A DNA stretch of 64,000 nt from contig CP114561.1 of the NCBI GenBank assembly GCA_028865235.1, positions 1,012,001 to 1,076,000 on the forward strand, written 5' to 3'. Position numbers and translations under genes: made by a program. This DNA is from Candidatus Manganitrophus sp. (GTDB taxonomy: Bacteria > Nitrospirota > Nitrospiria > SBBL01 > Manganitrophaceae). This document shows positions 1 to 9,455 of the stretch, in pieces; the first letter of the stretch is position 1; each line of letters opens with the position of its first letter. The notes beneath the pieces are model-generated. The model saw nothing but the letters and a program-made list of their open reading frames with translations, was not told the origin of the DNA and did no database searches.

Positions 1-1
1 C

Positions 2-454
2 GGCGCGCCGTTCGTGGCGGCGCTGGAGGTGATCGTTTACGCCGGCGCGATCATGGTCCTCTTTATCTTCGTCGTGATGATGTTGAATTTAGGTAGACGC
101 GCCGCCGAGCAGGAGCGCACGTGGCTGCGGCCGGCGATGTGGATCGGACCGTCGATCCTGGCGGCGATCTTGTTGGGAGAAGTAATTATTCTTCTCACCC
201 GGGCCGGCGTTCCGGCCCCGGCGGCGGAGGTCGTCGGGCCGAAGGAGGTCGGCCTCGTTCTCTTCGGGCCTTACCTGATCGGGGTCGAGCTGACCTCGGT
301 GTTATTGATGGGGGCGCTGGTCGCCGCCTATCATCTCGGCTGGCACCGGCCAAAACTGGAGAAAGCCAATGTCGATGATTCCCGTGCAAGAGGGGCTTCT
401 CCTGGCGGCGATTTTGTTCGCGCTGGGGCTGATCGGTCTCCTGGTACGCCGTAA
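2..454 (+). CDS. nuoJ: NADH-quinone oxidoreductase subunit J, 5'-truncated by window start
   Basis: Membrane subunit of respiratory complex I, which couples NADH oxidation to proton pumping. The frame is open from base 2 and begins inside the gene. It shows the conserved segment around [20 protein letters not shown], a second hydrophobic helix, and the C-terminal helix with [14 protein letters not shown]. NuoJ is normally about 165-200 residues, so roughly 45 N-terminal residues lie outside the window. The frame runs 86 bases into nuoK, ending in a hydrophilic tail unlike NuoJ. A small indel near 350-370 that hides the real stop is likely, since nuo genes normally overlap by only a few bases. 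First gene of a nuoJKLMN block. Confidence 0.9.
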   Translation, partial: GAPFVAALEVIVYAGAIMVLFIFVVMMLNLGRRAAEQERTWLRPAMWIGPSILAAILLGEVIILLTRAGVPAPAAEVVGPKEVGLVLFGPYLIGVELTSVLLMGALVAAYHLGWHRPKLEKANVDDSRARGASPGGDFVRAGADRSPGTP

Positions 455-661
455 TATTCTGTTTATCCTAATGTCGACCGAGGTGATGCTCAATGCCGCT
501 GGTCTCGCCTTCGTGGTGGCCGGCGCACGCTGGGCAGCGGCCGACGGACAGGTGATGTTCATCCTGGTCCTGGCCCTGGCGGCCGCCGAGGTATCGATCG
601 GGCTGGCGTTGTCCTGATCCGGTTGTATCGGCAGTACCATTCCCTCGACACCGATCTCTAA
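369..661 (+). CDS. nuoK: NADH-quinone oxidoreductase subunit K (one frameshift)
   Basis: Small three-helix complex I subunit, homologous to MrpC-type antiporter subunits. It starts [16 protein letters not shown] and keeps the two membrane glutamates of the family (in [10 protein letters not shown] and AAAEVSIG). A Shine-Dalgarno-like GGAGAAAG precedes the ATG at 369. The frame stops early at 617, but shifting one base near 612 restores a typical NuoK end ([15 protein letters not shown]) with a stop at 659-661. The restored product is 97 residues, close to the usual 100. A one-base deletion in the sequence is therefore the best explanation. Confidence 0.9.
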
Positions 662-689
662 GCCGGGGACTGAGGGGATGAATTCCGAG

Positions 690-768
<79 letters not shown>

Positions 769-804
769 CAATGAGTGCCGTCTTGAAAACGTATATGGAA
801 TAAG

Positions 805-2786
805 ATGCGATCGCTTCTTTGGTCAATTCCCGCCATTCCCTTCGCCAGCGCCCTGCTCCTGGCGATCTTCGGCCGCGGCCGTTTTTCCCGAAAGACCACC
901 GCGCCTCGTCGGCGTCGGCAGTCGATCGGCCTCGCGGCATTGATCACGCTTGGGAGCGCGGCCGACTTCCTCGCGTCGCCGCCGCCCAACCATCGTCACC
1001 CAGCTGGTCTGGCACTGGTTCAGCGTCAATGGCTTCGCCGTGGATGTCGGCCTGCGCCTGGACGGCCTGTCGTTCGCCCTGCTCGGCGTGGTCACCGGCG
1101 TCGGCTTCCTGATCCACCTGTTCGCCGTCGGGTACATGCGCGGCTGAAGAGGGATACAGCCGCTTCTTCGCCTACATGAACCTGTTCGTCGCCAGCATGC
1201 TGATTCTGGTGCTGGGCGACCATCTGCTGCTGCTCTATCTCGGCTGGGAAGGGGTGGGGCTGTGCAGCTATCTGCTGATCGGCTTCTGGTATCACCGACC
1301 CGGCCAACGTCGGGGCGGCCCTGAAGGCGTTCATCGTCACCCGCATCGGCGAACGTCTTGATGATCGCGCTCGCGCTGTTCTGTTCTACGCCAGTTCGGC
1401 ACCCTGGACATCACGACCCTGCTGGATCGCGCCGGGCAGGCCTGGCCGATCGGCGCACCGCTGCCGATTTGGGCGGCGGCCCTGCTGCTCGGCGGTGCGG
1501 TCGGCAAGTCGGCCCAGTTGCCGCTGCAGACCTGGCTGGCCGACGCCATGGCCGGCCCCACCCCGGTGTGGGCGCTGATCCACGCCGCCACCATGGTCAC
1601 GGCCGGGGTCTACCTGATCGCCCGGACCCATGGCCTTTTCCTGCTGGCCCCGCCGGTCTTGACGGCCGTGGCGGTCGTCGTGGGCGGCTGACGCTGCTGC
1701 TCGCCGCCTGCAGCGCCCTGGTGCAGACCGACATCAAGCGGGTGCTCGCCTACTCGACCATGAGCCAGATCGGCTACATGTTCCTGGCGCTGGGCGTGGG
1801 TGCCTGGTAGGCGGCGATCTTCCACCTGATGACCCATGCCTTTTTCAAGGCGCTGCTGTTTTTCGCCGCCGGGGTGGTCATCGTTGCCTGCCACCACGAG
1901 CAGAACATCTTCCACATGGGCGGCCTGCGGCGGACGCATCGGTCTACGCCTTGGACCTTTCTGGTGGGCGGTTCGGCGCTCGCCGCACTGCCGCTGGTGA
2001 CCGCGGGCTTCTACAGCAAGGACGCGATCCTCTGGGAAACATGGGCGCTCGGCGGCAGCAGCCCTTTGGACGGCGGGGCTGGTGGGTGCCTTCCTGACCT
2101 CGCTCTATACCTTCCGGCTGATCTTCATCGTCTTCTTCGGCGCGCCGCGTAAAGCGCCGACCGGCGGCGAGCCGGGCCTCCTGATCCGGATTCCGCTCGT
2201 CGTCCTCGGGATTCTGTCGATCATCGGCGGGTTCATCAATCTTCCACCCGCGCTCGGGAACAAACCTCTCCTGACGCATTTTCTCCAGACCGTCCTCCCC
2301 CACACCGAAGCGAGCGCCCTGCACGCGGCCCGGGGGATGACCGAGATCGGGTCGGAAGCGTTTGTGACGGCGGCCTCGCTGCTCGGTCTTTTTCTCGCGT
2401 ACGTCTTTTACCTGCGGCGGCCGTCACTCACGGAATCGCTCGCGAGCCATCCGGTCGGCAGCGCCCTGTATCAGTTTTGGTATTCCGGCTGGGGGTTCGA
2501 CCTTCTCTACGATCGGCTCTTAGTCCGGCCTTATGTCGCGCTGGCCGAAGCGTCCCGGCGCGACGTGATCGATCAATTTTACGATCGGTGGCTGGTCCGG
2601 CCGGTCTTTGTCTTGGCCCGATTAAACCGGCACGACCTCATCGACTCGATCTATACCGGCCTGTCGCGGCTCGCCGCGTTTTTCTATGAGACGCTCCGTC
2701 GGACGGAGACGGGACGGGTTCGATGGTATGCCGCCGGGCTGGCGGCGGGAACGATCTTCTTTCTTGGATGGGTGGTGCTTCTATGA
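805..2786 (+). CDS. nuoL: NADH-quinone oxidoreductase subunit L, heavily frameshifted
   Basis: Largest antiporter-like subunit of complex I. Total span corresponds to 660 codons, the normal NuoL length. Frame fragments in order give the N-terminus ([20 protein letters not shown]), [32 protein letters not shown], the family core [55 protein letters not shown], and a clean C-terminal 230 residues from about 2090. At least eight indels and an in-frame TAG (1808-1810) separate them. The damaged stretch, about 970-2090, is CTG- and GCC-rich, unlike the flanks. The stop overlaps nuoM by four bases (ATGA). Identity is certain; the sequence of the middle is not reliable. Confidence 0.9.
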
Positions 2787-4298
2787 TTCTGGTTTGGCTT
2801 ATTTTAATTCCTTTAATCGGCGGCCTGCTCGCCTGGGCGTTTGGCCGTGACGGAAAAAACACCTCCCGATGGATCTCCCTCATCGCGGTCGGGCTCGGCT
2901 TCATTCTCTCAATCATCCTCTGGGTTCGAAACGCCGGACGGGTGATGACCTTCTCCGCCGATCGGCCGGTCGCCTGGCTGGAAGAGATCAATCTTCCCTG
3001 GATTCCGCGGTTCGGGATCACGTTTCACCTTGCGATGGACGGCTTGAGCCTTCTGCTGATCGTCCTCACCTTCTTCCTCGGCATTCTGTCGGTTCTCGCC
3101 TCCTGGCGCGAGATTCAAGAGCGGGTCGGATTTTTCCACTTCAATCTGCTCTGGGTGTTGTCCGGGATCGTCGGCGTCTTTCTCGCGGTCGATCTCTTCC
3201 TCTTTTATTTCGCCTGGGAGCTGATGCTGATCCCGATGACCTTTCTGATTGCGATCTGGGGGCATGAGCGCCGGATCTACGCCGCCATCAAGTTTTTCAT
3301 CTTCACCCACATCGGCGGGCTGTTGATGCTGATCGCGATCTTAGCGCTCTACCTGATCCACGGCCGGGCCACCGGCAACTATTCCTTCGCGTATGAGGAC
3401 CTGCTCAACACCCCCTTTGCGGCCGGAGACCGCCCGATGGATCATGCTCGGTTTTTTCGCCGCCTTTGCGGTGAAGCTCCCGATGTTCCCCTTCCATACC
3501 TGGCTGCCCGATGCCCACACGGAAGCCCCGACGGCGGGGAGCGTCATCCTGGCGGGACTCCTCCTGAAGACCGGCGCCTACGGCCTACTGCGATTCATCT
3601 TCCCTCTTTTTCCGGAGGCGGCGCGCGAGGCCGCGCCGTATGTGATGATCCTGGGCGCCGTCGGGATTATCTACGGCGCGTTTCTCGCCTTTTCTCAAAC
3701 CGACCTCAAGCGGCTGGTCGCCTACACCAGCGTCAGCCATCTCGGTTTTGTTCTCCTCGGCATCTTTGGTTGGAACACGCTCGGGATTCAGGGAGCGGTC
3801 ATGGAGATGCTCGCGCACGGCATCAGCACCGGGGCGCTGTTTATTCTGGTCGGGCAGATCCAGGAGCGGATCCATACCCGCGAGCTCGATCGGATGGGGG
3901 GGCTCTGGTCGACGATGCCGCGGTGGAGCGGCGTCGGCTTTCTCTTCACGATGGCGGCGATCGGTCTTCCCGGCCTCGGGAATTTTATCGCTGAAGTCTT
4001 GGTGCTGCTCGGGACTTATCGGGTCAGCGTGGCGCTGACCGTCTGGGCGGCGGTCGGGATTTTGGTCGGCACCTTCTACGGAATGCGCCTGGTTCAGAAG
4101 GTCTTCCACGGGCCGAACCGCAACGGCTGGACCCTCCCCGATCTCGGAAGGCGGGAAATCCTCATCCTCGTGCCGCTGATTCTCACCATCGTTTGGCTCG
4201 GAATCTATCCCCAGCCGGTCTTCAATACGTTTCAGGCGACGATGGAGGCCCTTCAGCTTGCCGCCGCACAGACCGCCGTCGCTTTCGGGAGAGGATGA
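2783..4298 (+). CDS. nuoM: NADH-quinone oxidoreductase subunit M (one frameshift)
   Basis: Antiporter-like proton channel subunit of complex I. Starts [20 protein letters not shown], with the ATG overlapping the nuoL stop. Signature segments: DLFLFYFAWELMLIPMTFLI (membrane glutamate), VKLPMFPFHTWLPDAHTEAP, QTDLKRLVAYTSVSHLGFVL and the C-terminal helices. One extra base near 3428 moves the frame; joining the two frames gives about 504 residues, standard for NuoM. The 3' end overlaps nuoN by ATGA, so translation of the three genes is coupled. Codon use is uniform, so this looks like a lone indel. Confidence 0.94.
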
Positions 4299-5782
4299 TG
4301 CAGCCCGCCGACTTCACCGCGCTTCTCCCGTTCTTAATCATCACCGCGACCTCCGTGGCCGTCATGCTCCTGATCGCCGTCGTCCGGAGCCATCGGTGGA
4401 CAGTTGGGCTGACGATCCTCGGGCTGACCGCCGCCTTCTTCTCGCTCTTCATCAGCCTCCGGGCCGCCCCCCGCTCGGTGACGCCGCTTCTTCTGGTCGA
4501 CCGATACGCCCTCTTCTACATCGGCCTGATCGTTGCGGCCGCCGCCGCCGTGGCCCTTTTCTCCTATGATTACTTCGAAAAAAAAGAGGGACGACGGGAA
4601 GAATTCTATGTTCTTTTACTCGTGGCAACCCTCGGCGCGGCGGTGCTGGCGTCGAGCAGCCACTTCGCCACATTTTTTCTCGGGCTGGAAACGCTCAGCA
4701 TTCCGCTCTTCGCGATGAACGCATACCTTCCCGACCGGAAACGGCCGCTCGAAGCGGGAATCAAATATCTTATCCTCGCCGCCGTCTCCAGCGCCTTTCT
4801 CCTCTTCGGGATGGCGCTGGTCTACGCGTCGCTCGGCACGATGTCTTTCCGCCGGATCGCGTCACTCTTGGCCGGAGATCAACCGATGGAGACGATCCTG
4901 ATCTTGTCGGGAGCGGTGATGATCCTGACCGGCGTCGGATTCAAGCTCTCCCTCGTCCCGTTTCACCTCTGGACCCCCGATGTCTACGAAGGGGCCCCCG
5001 CGCCGGTCACCGCGTTCATCGCGACCGTCTCGAAGGGAGCGATGTTCGCCCTCCTGCTGCGCGCACAGGTCGCGGCCCTGAATCCGACCCTCCAGACGGC
5101 CGCGCTCGTCCCGGAGTCCGCCAGCGGCGATCCGGCGGCCGGACCGATCCTGTTTTTGATCGCGCTGATCGCCGCCGCCTCGATGATTGCCGGAAACTTT
5201 TTGGCCCTTCTTCAGAGCAACGTGAAGCGCATTCTCGCCTACTCCTCGATCGCGCAGATGGGGTATATTCTGGTCGCTTTTCTGGCGGCGGGACGGCTGG
5301 CGATCGAGACGGTCACCTTCTATCTCGTCACCTACTTTGTAACGACGTTGGGCGCCTTCGGCGTGGTGACCCTGCTCTCCCATCCGGACCGCGAGGCCGA
5401 CCAGATCGACGATTACCGCGGCCTCTTCTGGCGCAGCCCTCTTTTGGCGGGGATTTTCATCGCGATGCTCCTCTCCCTGGCGGGGCTGCCGCTGACGGCC
5501 GGCTTCGTCGGAAAATTCTACCTCGTCGCGGCGGGAGCCTCTTCGGCGTTGTGGACGTTGGTTTTCATTCTGGTCGTCACGAGCGGGATCAGCGTTTTTT
5601 ATTACCTCCGCGTGATCGTCGCGCTCTTCGCGAGCAGAGCGCCGGACACGGCGCCGACCGTATCGATTTCACTTTTAGGGCGCGGGTTGATCGTTGTATT
5701 GGTTGGATTGCTAGTCTGGCTGGGGACCTATCCGACGCCGATCATCCGGATCGTCCAGGCGATGGCGGCGGGGGTGGGGTGA
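4295..5782 (+). CDS. nuoN: NADH-quinone oxidoreductase subunit N
   Basis: Third antiporter-like subunit of complex I; 495 residues, intact. It starts MMQPADFTALLPFLIITAT; the ATG at 4295 overlaps the nuoM stop, and 4298 is an alternative start one codon on. The family core is present: FLGLETLSIPLFAMNAYL, FKLSLVPFHLWTPDVYEGAP, and QSNVKRILAYSSIAQMGYIL. About 14 hydrophobic segments are visible. It is the last gene of the operon, as usual; the next gene is convergent and 20 bases away. Confidence 0.97.
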   Translation: MMQPADFTALLPFLIITATSVAVMLLIAVVRSHRWTVGLTILGLTAAFFSLFISLRAAPRSVTPLLLVDRYALFYIGLIVAAAAAVALFSYDYFEKKEGRREEFYVLLLVATLGAAVLASSSHFATFFLGLETLSIPLFAMNAYLPDRKRPLEAGIKYLILAAVSSAFLLFGMALVYASLGTMSFRRIASLLAGDQPMETILILSGAVMILTGVGFKLSLVPFHLWTPDVYEGAPAPVTAFIATVSKGAMFALLLRAQVAALNPTLQTAALVPESASGDPAAGPILFLIALIAAASMIAGNFLALLQSNVKRILAYSSIAQMGYILVAFLAAGRLAIETVTFYLVTYFVTTLGAFGVVTLLSHPDREADQIDDYRGLFWRSPLLAGIFIAMLLSLAGLPLTAGFVGKFYLVAAGASSALWTLVFILVVTSGISVFYYLRVIVALFASRAPDTAPTVSISLLGRGLIVVLVGLLVWLGTYPTPIIRIVQAMAAGVG

Positions 5783-5802
5783 CTGTATTCGGCGGTCACG
5801 GA

Positions 5803-6093
5803 TCAGCTCTCTTTATTCAAAGTCTGGTAGGTTTGCTCGTAAATGGACTCGCGGGGACCAATCGCTACAAGTTGAATCTCTTTTCGATCTGCAACTCGAT
5901 AGATGATTCTGAAGCGGCCGACCCGGAAACTTCGTAATCCGAGCAGTTCTCCTTTGAGCGCCTTTCCGGAGTGAGGCTCCAACAAAATCACCTTCAAAGC
6001 CGCTTTCACCTTTCGCTTGAGATGCGGATGCATCCCTCGAACAAGCGCGGCAAGGGGATCAGGAACCCGAAGTTTATAGAGAGGAGGCGACAT
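5803..6093 (-). CDS. RelE/ParE-superfamily toxin
   Basis: A 96-residue basic protein with the RelE-fold pattern: an N-terminal helical region, then KALKGELLGLRSFRVGRFRI and IYRVADRKEIQLVAIGPRESIY, which form the characteristic beta strands. RelE-type proteins cleave mRNA in the ribosome; ParE relatives poison gyrase, and the sequence alone does not separate them. It lies 24 bases after the Phd/YefM-type antitoxin gene on the same strand, a standard two-gene module. Upstream antitoxin-first order also supports the call. Confidence 0.88.
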   Translation of the reverse strand: MSPPLYKLRVPDPLAALVRGMHPHLKRKVKAALKVILLEPHSGKALKGELLGLRSFRVGRFRIIYRVADRKEIQLVAIGPRESIYEQTYQTLNKES

Positions 6094-6117
6094 CGATAAA
6101 TGAGGGGGGAAAGAGAG

Positions 6118-6378
6118 TTACTTGAATAATTCCTCAAGCGTGTAAAGCTTCGCCTTCCGCTGCTTCAACCCCTTGAGCCCTTGTTGGATCTCATTCATCA
6201 GCGACGAATCGGAGCGAATCGCCATCGTCTCTTTCCAGCTTTCGAATTCATCCGGACTGACCAAAACCGCCGCCGGCCGACCGTTCTTTGTGATCACGAT
6301 CTCTTCGTCGGTTTCGCTGACCGACGCGACGAGGCCGCTTAACTTCGTCTTTGCCTCGGATAATGAGAGGGTTTTCAT
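6118..6378 (-). CDS. Phd/YefM-family antitoxin
   Basis: An 86-residue protein starting MKTLSLSEAKTKLSGLVASV, followed by EEIVITKNGRPAAVLVSPDEFE, the hallmark DNA-binding half of Phd/YefM antitoxins. The variable C-terminal half (from about residue 52) would neutralise the downstream RelE-type toxin. Antitoxins of this family repress their own operon through short operator repeats. Two direct CTAAATTC repeats lie just upstream of the start codon and could be those sites. The weak ribosome-binding site GAGGA precedes the ATG. Confidence 0.9.
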   Translation of the reverse strand: MKTLSLSEAKTKLSGLVASVSETDEEIVITKNGRPAAVLVSPDEFESWKETMAIRSDSSLMNEIQQGLKGLKQRKAKLYTLEELFK

Positions 6379-6386
6379 AAATCCTC

Positions 6387-6410
6387 GAATTTAGGTTGAC
6401 TAGAATTTAG
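6387..6410 (-). promoter_or_regulatory. candidate antitoxin operator: two direct 8-bp repeats
   Basis: On the minus strand CTAAATTC occurs twice, at 6403-6410 and 6387-6394, a 16-base period, 9 to 32 bases upstream of the antitoxin start codon. The spacing puts both copies on almost the same DNA face one and a half turns apart. Phd/YefM repressors bind short repeats in this position. This is inference from position and repetition only. Confidence 0.4.
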
Positions 6411-6456
6411 CCCAGATTAACACACGTCCCGTTTCTTGTCAACGCGCCGCGATGCG

Positions 6457-7164
6457 CTACGAAAGCGCTCCAATCCGCTTTCGCGACGCAACCGCAAAAG
6501 GAGTGTGAAAGGTCGAGCCGGTCGCTTTGGAGAACATCTCCTTCGCTTTCTTTCGCTCCCCCTTCTTCAGATAATATTGTCCCGCGTAATAATAAAGCGA
6601 GGAGCGGTCCCTGAAGAGAAGCTCTTCCGCCGGCACGTTGAGCTTTCCCTCTTCGATCCAGCGGATGACCTTCTCCATGTCGGTCAGACCTTCTTCGAAC
6701 TTTCCGAAGTAAGAGGGAACGCGGAGATAAGCAATGGCCCGAACGATGCGGACCTGGGGATCGTCCGGGTGCGCCCGGACGGCGTGGTCGAGTTTCTCGA
6801 TCCCCTCTTGAACCAGCCTCTTTCTCTTGAAGATTTGAAAAAAGCTTCCCTCCCAGTCGCGGGCCTTCAACATCTCGATCGTTCCGAGATACGCCTCGCT
6901 CGCGGGGGTATTCAGATGCGCGTAAGCCCCCTCCGCCTTATCTCTCGCGGCGGGGTCGTGTTTATAAACGGCCAGGAGGAAATTGGCGTAAGCCCGGTCC
7001 TCGTCAGTGAGATTTTCACCCAATTTCGGTGCGATCTGATCGCCGACCTCATCCGAAAGGTCCGCCTCGATCTGATCGACATAATGAGAAGCAAAGGCGA
7101 TCCGCGTCTGCAAAGAGAGAAACAAGACAAAGCACAGACCCGCCTTCCGAAGAATCTTGGACAT
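6457..7164 (-). CDS. exported TRAP-associated/TPR-like protein, uncharacterised
   Basis: A 235-residue protein. The ATG at 7164 has a GGAG ribosome-binding site eight bases upstream, which is why I prefer it over a start 42 bases earlier. An N-terminal hydrophobic signal (KAGLCFVLFLSLQTRIAFA) is followed by helical repeats: LLAVYKHDPAARDKAEGAYA, GIEKLDHAVRAHPDDPQVRI, YYAGQYYLKKGERKKAKEMF. The repeat pattern is like tetratricopeptide (TPR) solenoids, including the spacing of A/G and Y/F. Likely periplasmic or lipid-free exported scaffold. No function can be assigned. It stands alone on the minus strand. Confidence 0.6.
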   Translation of the reverse strand: MSKILRKAGLCFVLFLSLQTRIAFASHYVDQIEADLSDEVGDQIAPKLGENLTDEDRAYANFLLAVYKHDPAARDKAEGAYAHLNTPASEAYLGTIEMLKARDWEGSFFQIFKRKRLVQEGIEKLDHAVRAHPDDPQVRIVRAIAYLRVPSYFGKFEEGLTDMEKVIRWIEEGKLNVPAEELLFRDRSSLYYYAGQYYLKKGERKKAKEMFSKATGSTFHTPFAVASRKRIGALS

Positions 7165-7327
7165 GAGATTGCTCCACCCCCACGGCAACAGTTCTAGTTT
7201 AAACAATTGCTCGGAGGAAAGGCAATCGAGAAGAGAGGGAATTTTATACGGCTGATCGGGCAGGTTTATCCTGTGACCGACGGACGAAAGAGGGGTGATC
7301 GGCAGGATCTCATTCGATCAATATAAC

Positions 7328-7873
7328 TTAAGCCCATAACTCGTTTTGTTCGGAGAGGACCCATGCGTCGCGCTGATTTTCTTCCGATTGCCAGGATCGA
7401 CCGAGAGAGGAACCGGCGCCTTTCGGGATCTCCAGGCGGTGTGTTCGGTCTGCCTGTTGAAATAAAATTTCGGAAGAGGCCGGCGTGATGCAGGCTTCGA
7501 TGATCTTCGATCCGACCACCTTTTCCGTGATCTCGTTGATCCGGGCGACATAATGCTGATAAAAGGCCTCCACGCCGGCGTCCGGATGCATCGCGATGAA
7601 TTCCGCCGCGACGACCTCCCCTTTCTCGCCGTCGAAGAGGAGACAATCGCCTGCGTTCCAGACGGTCAGGATGAGCCATTCCTCAGGATACTGATCAGTT
7701 TCGGCCAACTTGAATCCCCAAAAGCCGGGCCCGCCCGCCCCATACAACCCGATGTTCGGAGACCATCCGAGGATCGTCCGGTGAAGAATCCGGTCGATCC
7801 CCTGCTCGCTTAATAACTTGGGGGCCGGCCCGTTGGGCGCCCCCTCATGACACGCAAGAACATATCGCTTCAT
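7328..7873 (-). CDS. hypothetical protein, about 181 residues
   Basis: Soluble, acidic-neutral protein beginning MKRYVLACHEGAPNGPAPKL. Notable parts are ILGWSPNIGLYGAGGPGFWG (glycine-rich, aromatic) and EEWLILTVWNAGDCLLFDGE. It has no signal peptide, membrane helix or known catalytic motif. A GGGG box sits about six bases before the ATG at 7873; a GTG two codons upstream is an alternative. The last 30 residues are low in hydrophobics. I do not recognise a family. Confidence 0.55.
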   Translation of the reverse strand: MKRYVLACHEGAPNGPAPKLLSEQGIDRILHRTILGWSPNIGLYGAGGPGFWGFKLAETDQYPEEWLILTVWNAGDCLLFDGEKGEVVAAEFIAMHPDAGVEAFYQHYVARINEITEKVVGSKIIEACITPASSEILFQQADRTHRLEIPKGAGSSLGRSWQSEENQRDAWVLSEQNELWA

Positions 7874-8061
7874 ATTCACCCCAGGTTTTCGAAGCGGTTT
7901 GTTAAACGCCGCTCCCCAATGTCGCGTTTCACGGATTGCGTCGATCTCAAATTTCTAATTACAATTATACCAGGAGAATATGGAATGGAGGCGGGTCGGC
8001 AGACTTGCGTCTCTTGACTTTTGTCTGTCGCTTTCGGTCTCGGCGTGAAAACAATCGATCG

Positions 8062-8667
8062 TCAGGCGGCCTCGCGTCGCGCCGCCCCTTGGCGTAGTTG
8101 AAGCGTCCACGCGATCAGGGATTCAAGGAGCTCGCGGATAAAGTTACGCGTCGCCTCATCCTTCAAGCGTCCCTGGCCGTCGATCTTCTCGTGCGCGCGG
8201 GCGACCAGCACCTCCGGCTGCAGGACGGCATAGGTCTCGGTAAATAGAAAAGCCTGGCGGAGCGCCAGCTGCGCACGCGCGGTCCCGGTCATCCCCGGGG
8301 TCCCCCCCATGACGGCGGCCGGCTTGCCTTGCAGGACCGATCCGTCCGGCGGACGCGAGGCCCAATCGATGGCGTTTTTGAGAACCCCGGGAATGCCGTA
8401 ATTGTACTCGGGGGTGGCGATCAACAACGCATCGGCTTCTCGAATCGCCGATTTCATCGCGACGACCGGCTCCGGATCTCCCTCCGCTTCGACATCGGCG
8501 TTGAAAGGGGGAATCTCTCCAAGGCGTTCAAAGATCCGGATCTCCACCCCTTTCGGCGCCACTTCGACGGCTGCGCGAAGCAGGGCGCGGTTAAAAGAAC
8601 CTTGCCGAAGGCTCCCGGCGAGGCCAAAAATTTTAAACGATTGAGTGGGATCCGTTGCAAAAGGCAT
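8062..8667 (-). CDS. NADPH-dependent FMN reductase family protein
   Basis: A 201-residue flavodoxin-fold oxidoreductase. The phosphate-binding loop of FMN is GLAGSLRQGSFNRALLRAA near residue 15, and the flavin-ring contact is ATPEYNYGIPGVLKNAIDW around residue 85, both signatures of the SsuE/ChrR/azoreductase-like family (PF03358). These enzymes reduce FMN, quinones, azo dyes or chromate with NAD(P)H in the cytoplasm. Strong ribosome-binding site GGGAGGAGG before the ATG. No neighbouring gene fixes the physiological substrate. Confidence 0.9.
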   Translation of the reverse strand: MPFATDPTQSFKIFGLAGSLRQGSFNRALLRAAVEVAPKGVEIRIFERLGEIPPFNADVEAEGDPEPVVAMKSAIREADALLIATPEYNYGIPGVLKNAIDWASRPPDGSVLQGKPAAVMGGTPGMTGTARAQLALRQAFLFTETYAVLQPEVLVARAHEKIDGQGRLKDEATRNFIRELLESLIAWTLQLRQGAARREAA

Positions 8668-8767
8668 GGCCTCCTCCCGATAGGTTCATCCATTCTGAAA
8701 TTATTTTACGATATTAAAACGGGGGAGAAAATGACACGGATGGATGAGACCCATTCGGACGACCCGG

Positions 8768-9139
8768 TCAGGCGGACGCTTTTGGGTCCACCCCGGGGTT
8801 GATCCGCTCAAGATGCTTCACATATGCATAGAGCTTGGGCCTTTCCACTTCCATGTCCTCAAAGCGGATACCGACCGCATAGTGGGTTCCGTCCGGAAGG
8901 GGGGTGACCCAGGCCACTTCGCCCGCCACCGATTCGGTGATCGTCTCGGACAGATCTCCGGTCAGAACAAGATGGATCACCACGAGATCCCCTTGCTGGT
9001 ATGCTTCCTCGGTGTAGATTCCGACGCCGTGCGTGGAGATATCCCGGACCAAGACGGACTTCTCCTTCTCCATCCCTTCGAGCGTCAGTCGGGCGATGGA
9101 AACAATCGGAATTCTGGGGGACTTTCTTCGATCCTGCAT
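8768..9139 (-). CDS. PilZ-domain protein
   Basis: About 123 residues. I take the ATG at 9139 because GAGGG lies directly upstream and the domain begins at once with MQDRRKSPRIPIVSIARL, carrying the RxxxR c-di-GMP binding motif. The second motif appears as VRDISTHGVGIYTEEAYQQG (D/NxSxxG type), followed by beta strands ending GIRFEDME. Single-domain PilZ proteins are c-di-GMP receptors controlling motility, adhesion or matrix production. The downstream partner is not evident from the neighbours. Confidence 0.85.
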   Translation of the reverse strand: MQDRRKSPRIPIVSIARLTLEGMEKEKSVLVRDISTHGVGIYTEEAYQQGDLVVIHLVLTGDLSETITESVAGEVAWVTPLPDGTHYAVGIRFEDMEVERPKLYAYVKHLERINPGVDPKASA

Positions 9140-9287
9140 AAACCCTCTGGCAAAAGGTATCAGAGAATTTCCATCCGTCAATCAAGAATGCTTACTACGG
9201 GAAGCCGAAAATGGAGAGGAAAGGCCGAACGGCGCGATATCGGCTCTTGGAAAATGAGCGCGTCCGTTGGCGCCGCGACTATTCCTA

Positions 9288-9316
9288 TTGACATATTTTT
9301 TAGAATTGTGATAGCG
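9288..9316 (+). promoter_or_regulatory. possible promoter upstream of the hybrid sensor kinase
   Basis: A perfect -35-like TTGACA occurs at 9288-9293 in an AT-rich tract. The region 16-18 bases downstream (ATAGCG) is only a poor -10 match. It lies about 140 bases before the kinase start. Weak prediction. Confidence 0.25.
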
Positions 9317-9455
9317 TTCCCTCCATAAAAGCCTCTAATAAGTCATTTTCGGTATGGTTCAGGGAAAAACACGATGGTGAACGGGCCGGACGATCTCTTA
9401 ATCGCTCCCCTTTGTGCAACCCGGGTGTATAGAAAACCGGATGAAGGAGCACGCG

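Noticed and set aside
805..5782. Calling the nuo genes pseudogenes
   Set aside because: All signature motifs and total lengths are kept; errors are point indels or a mid-gene patch. Gene death would be expected to lose motifs and lengths.
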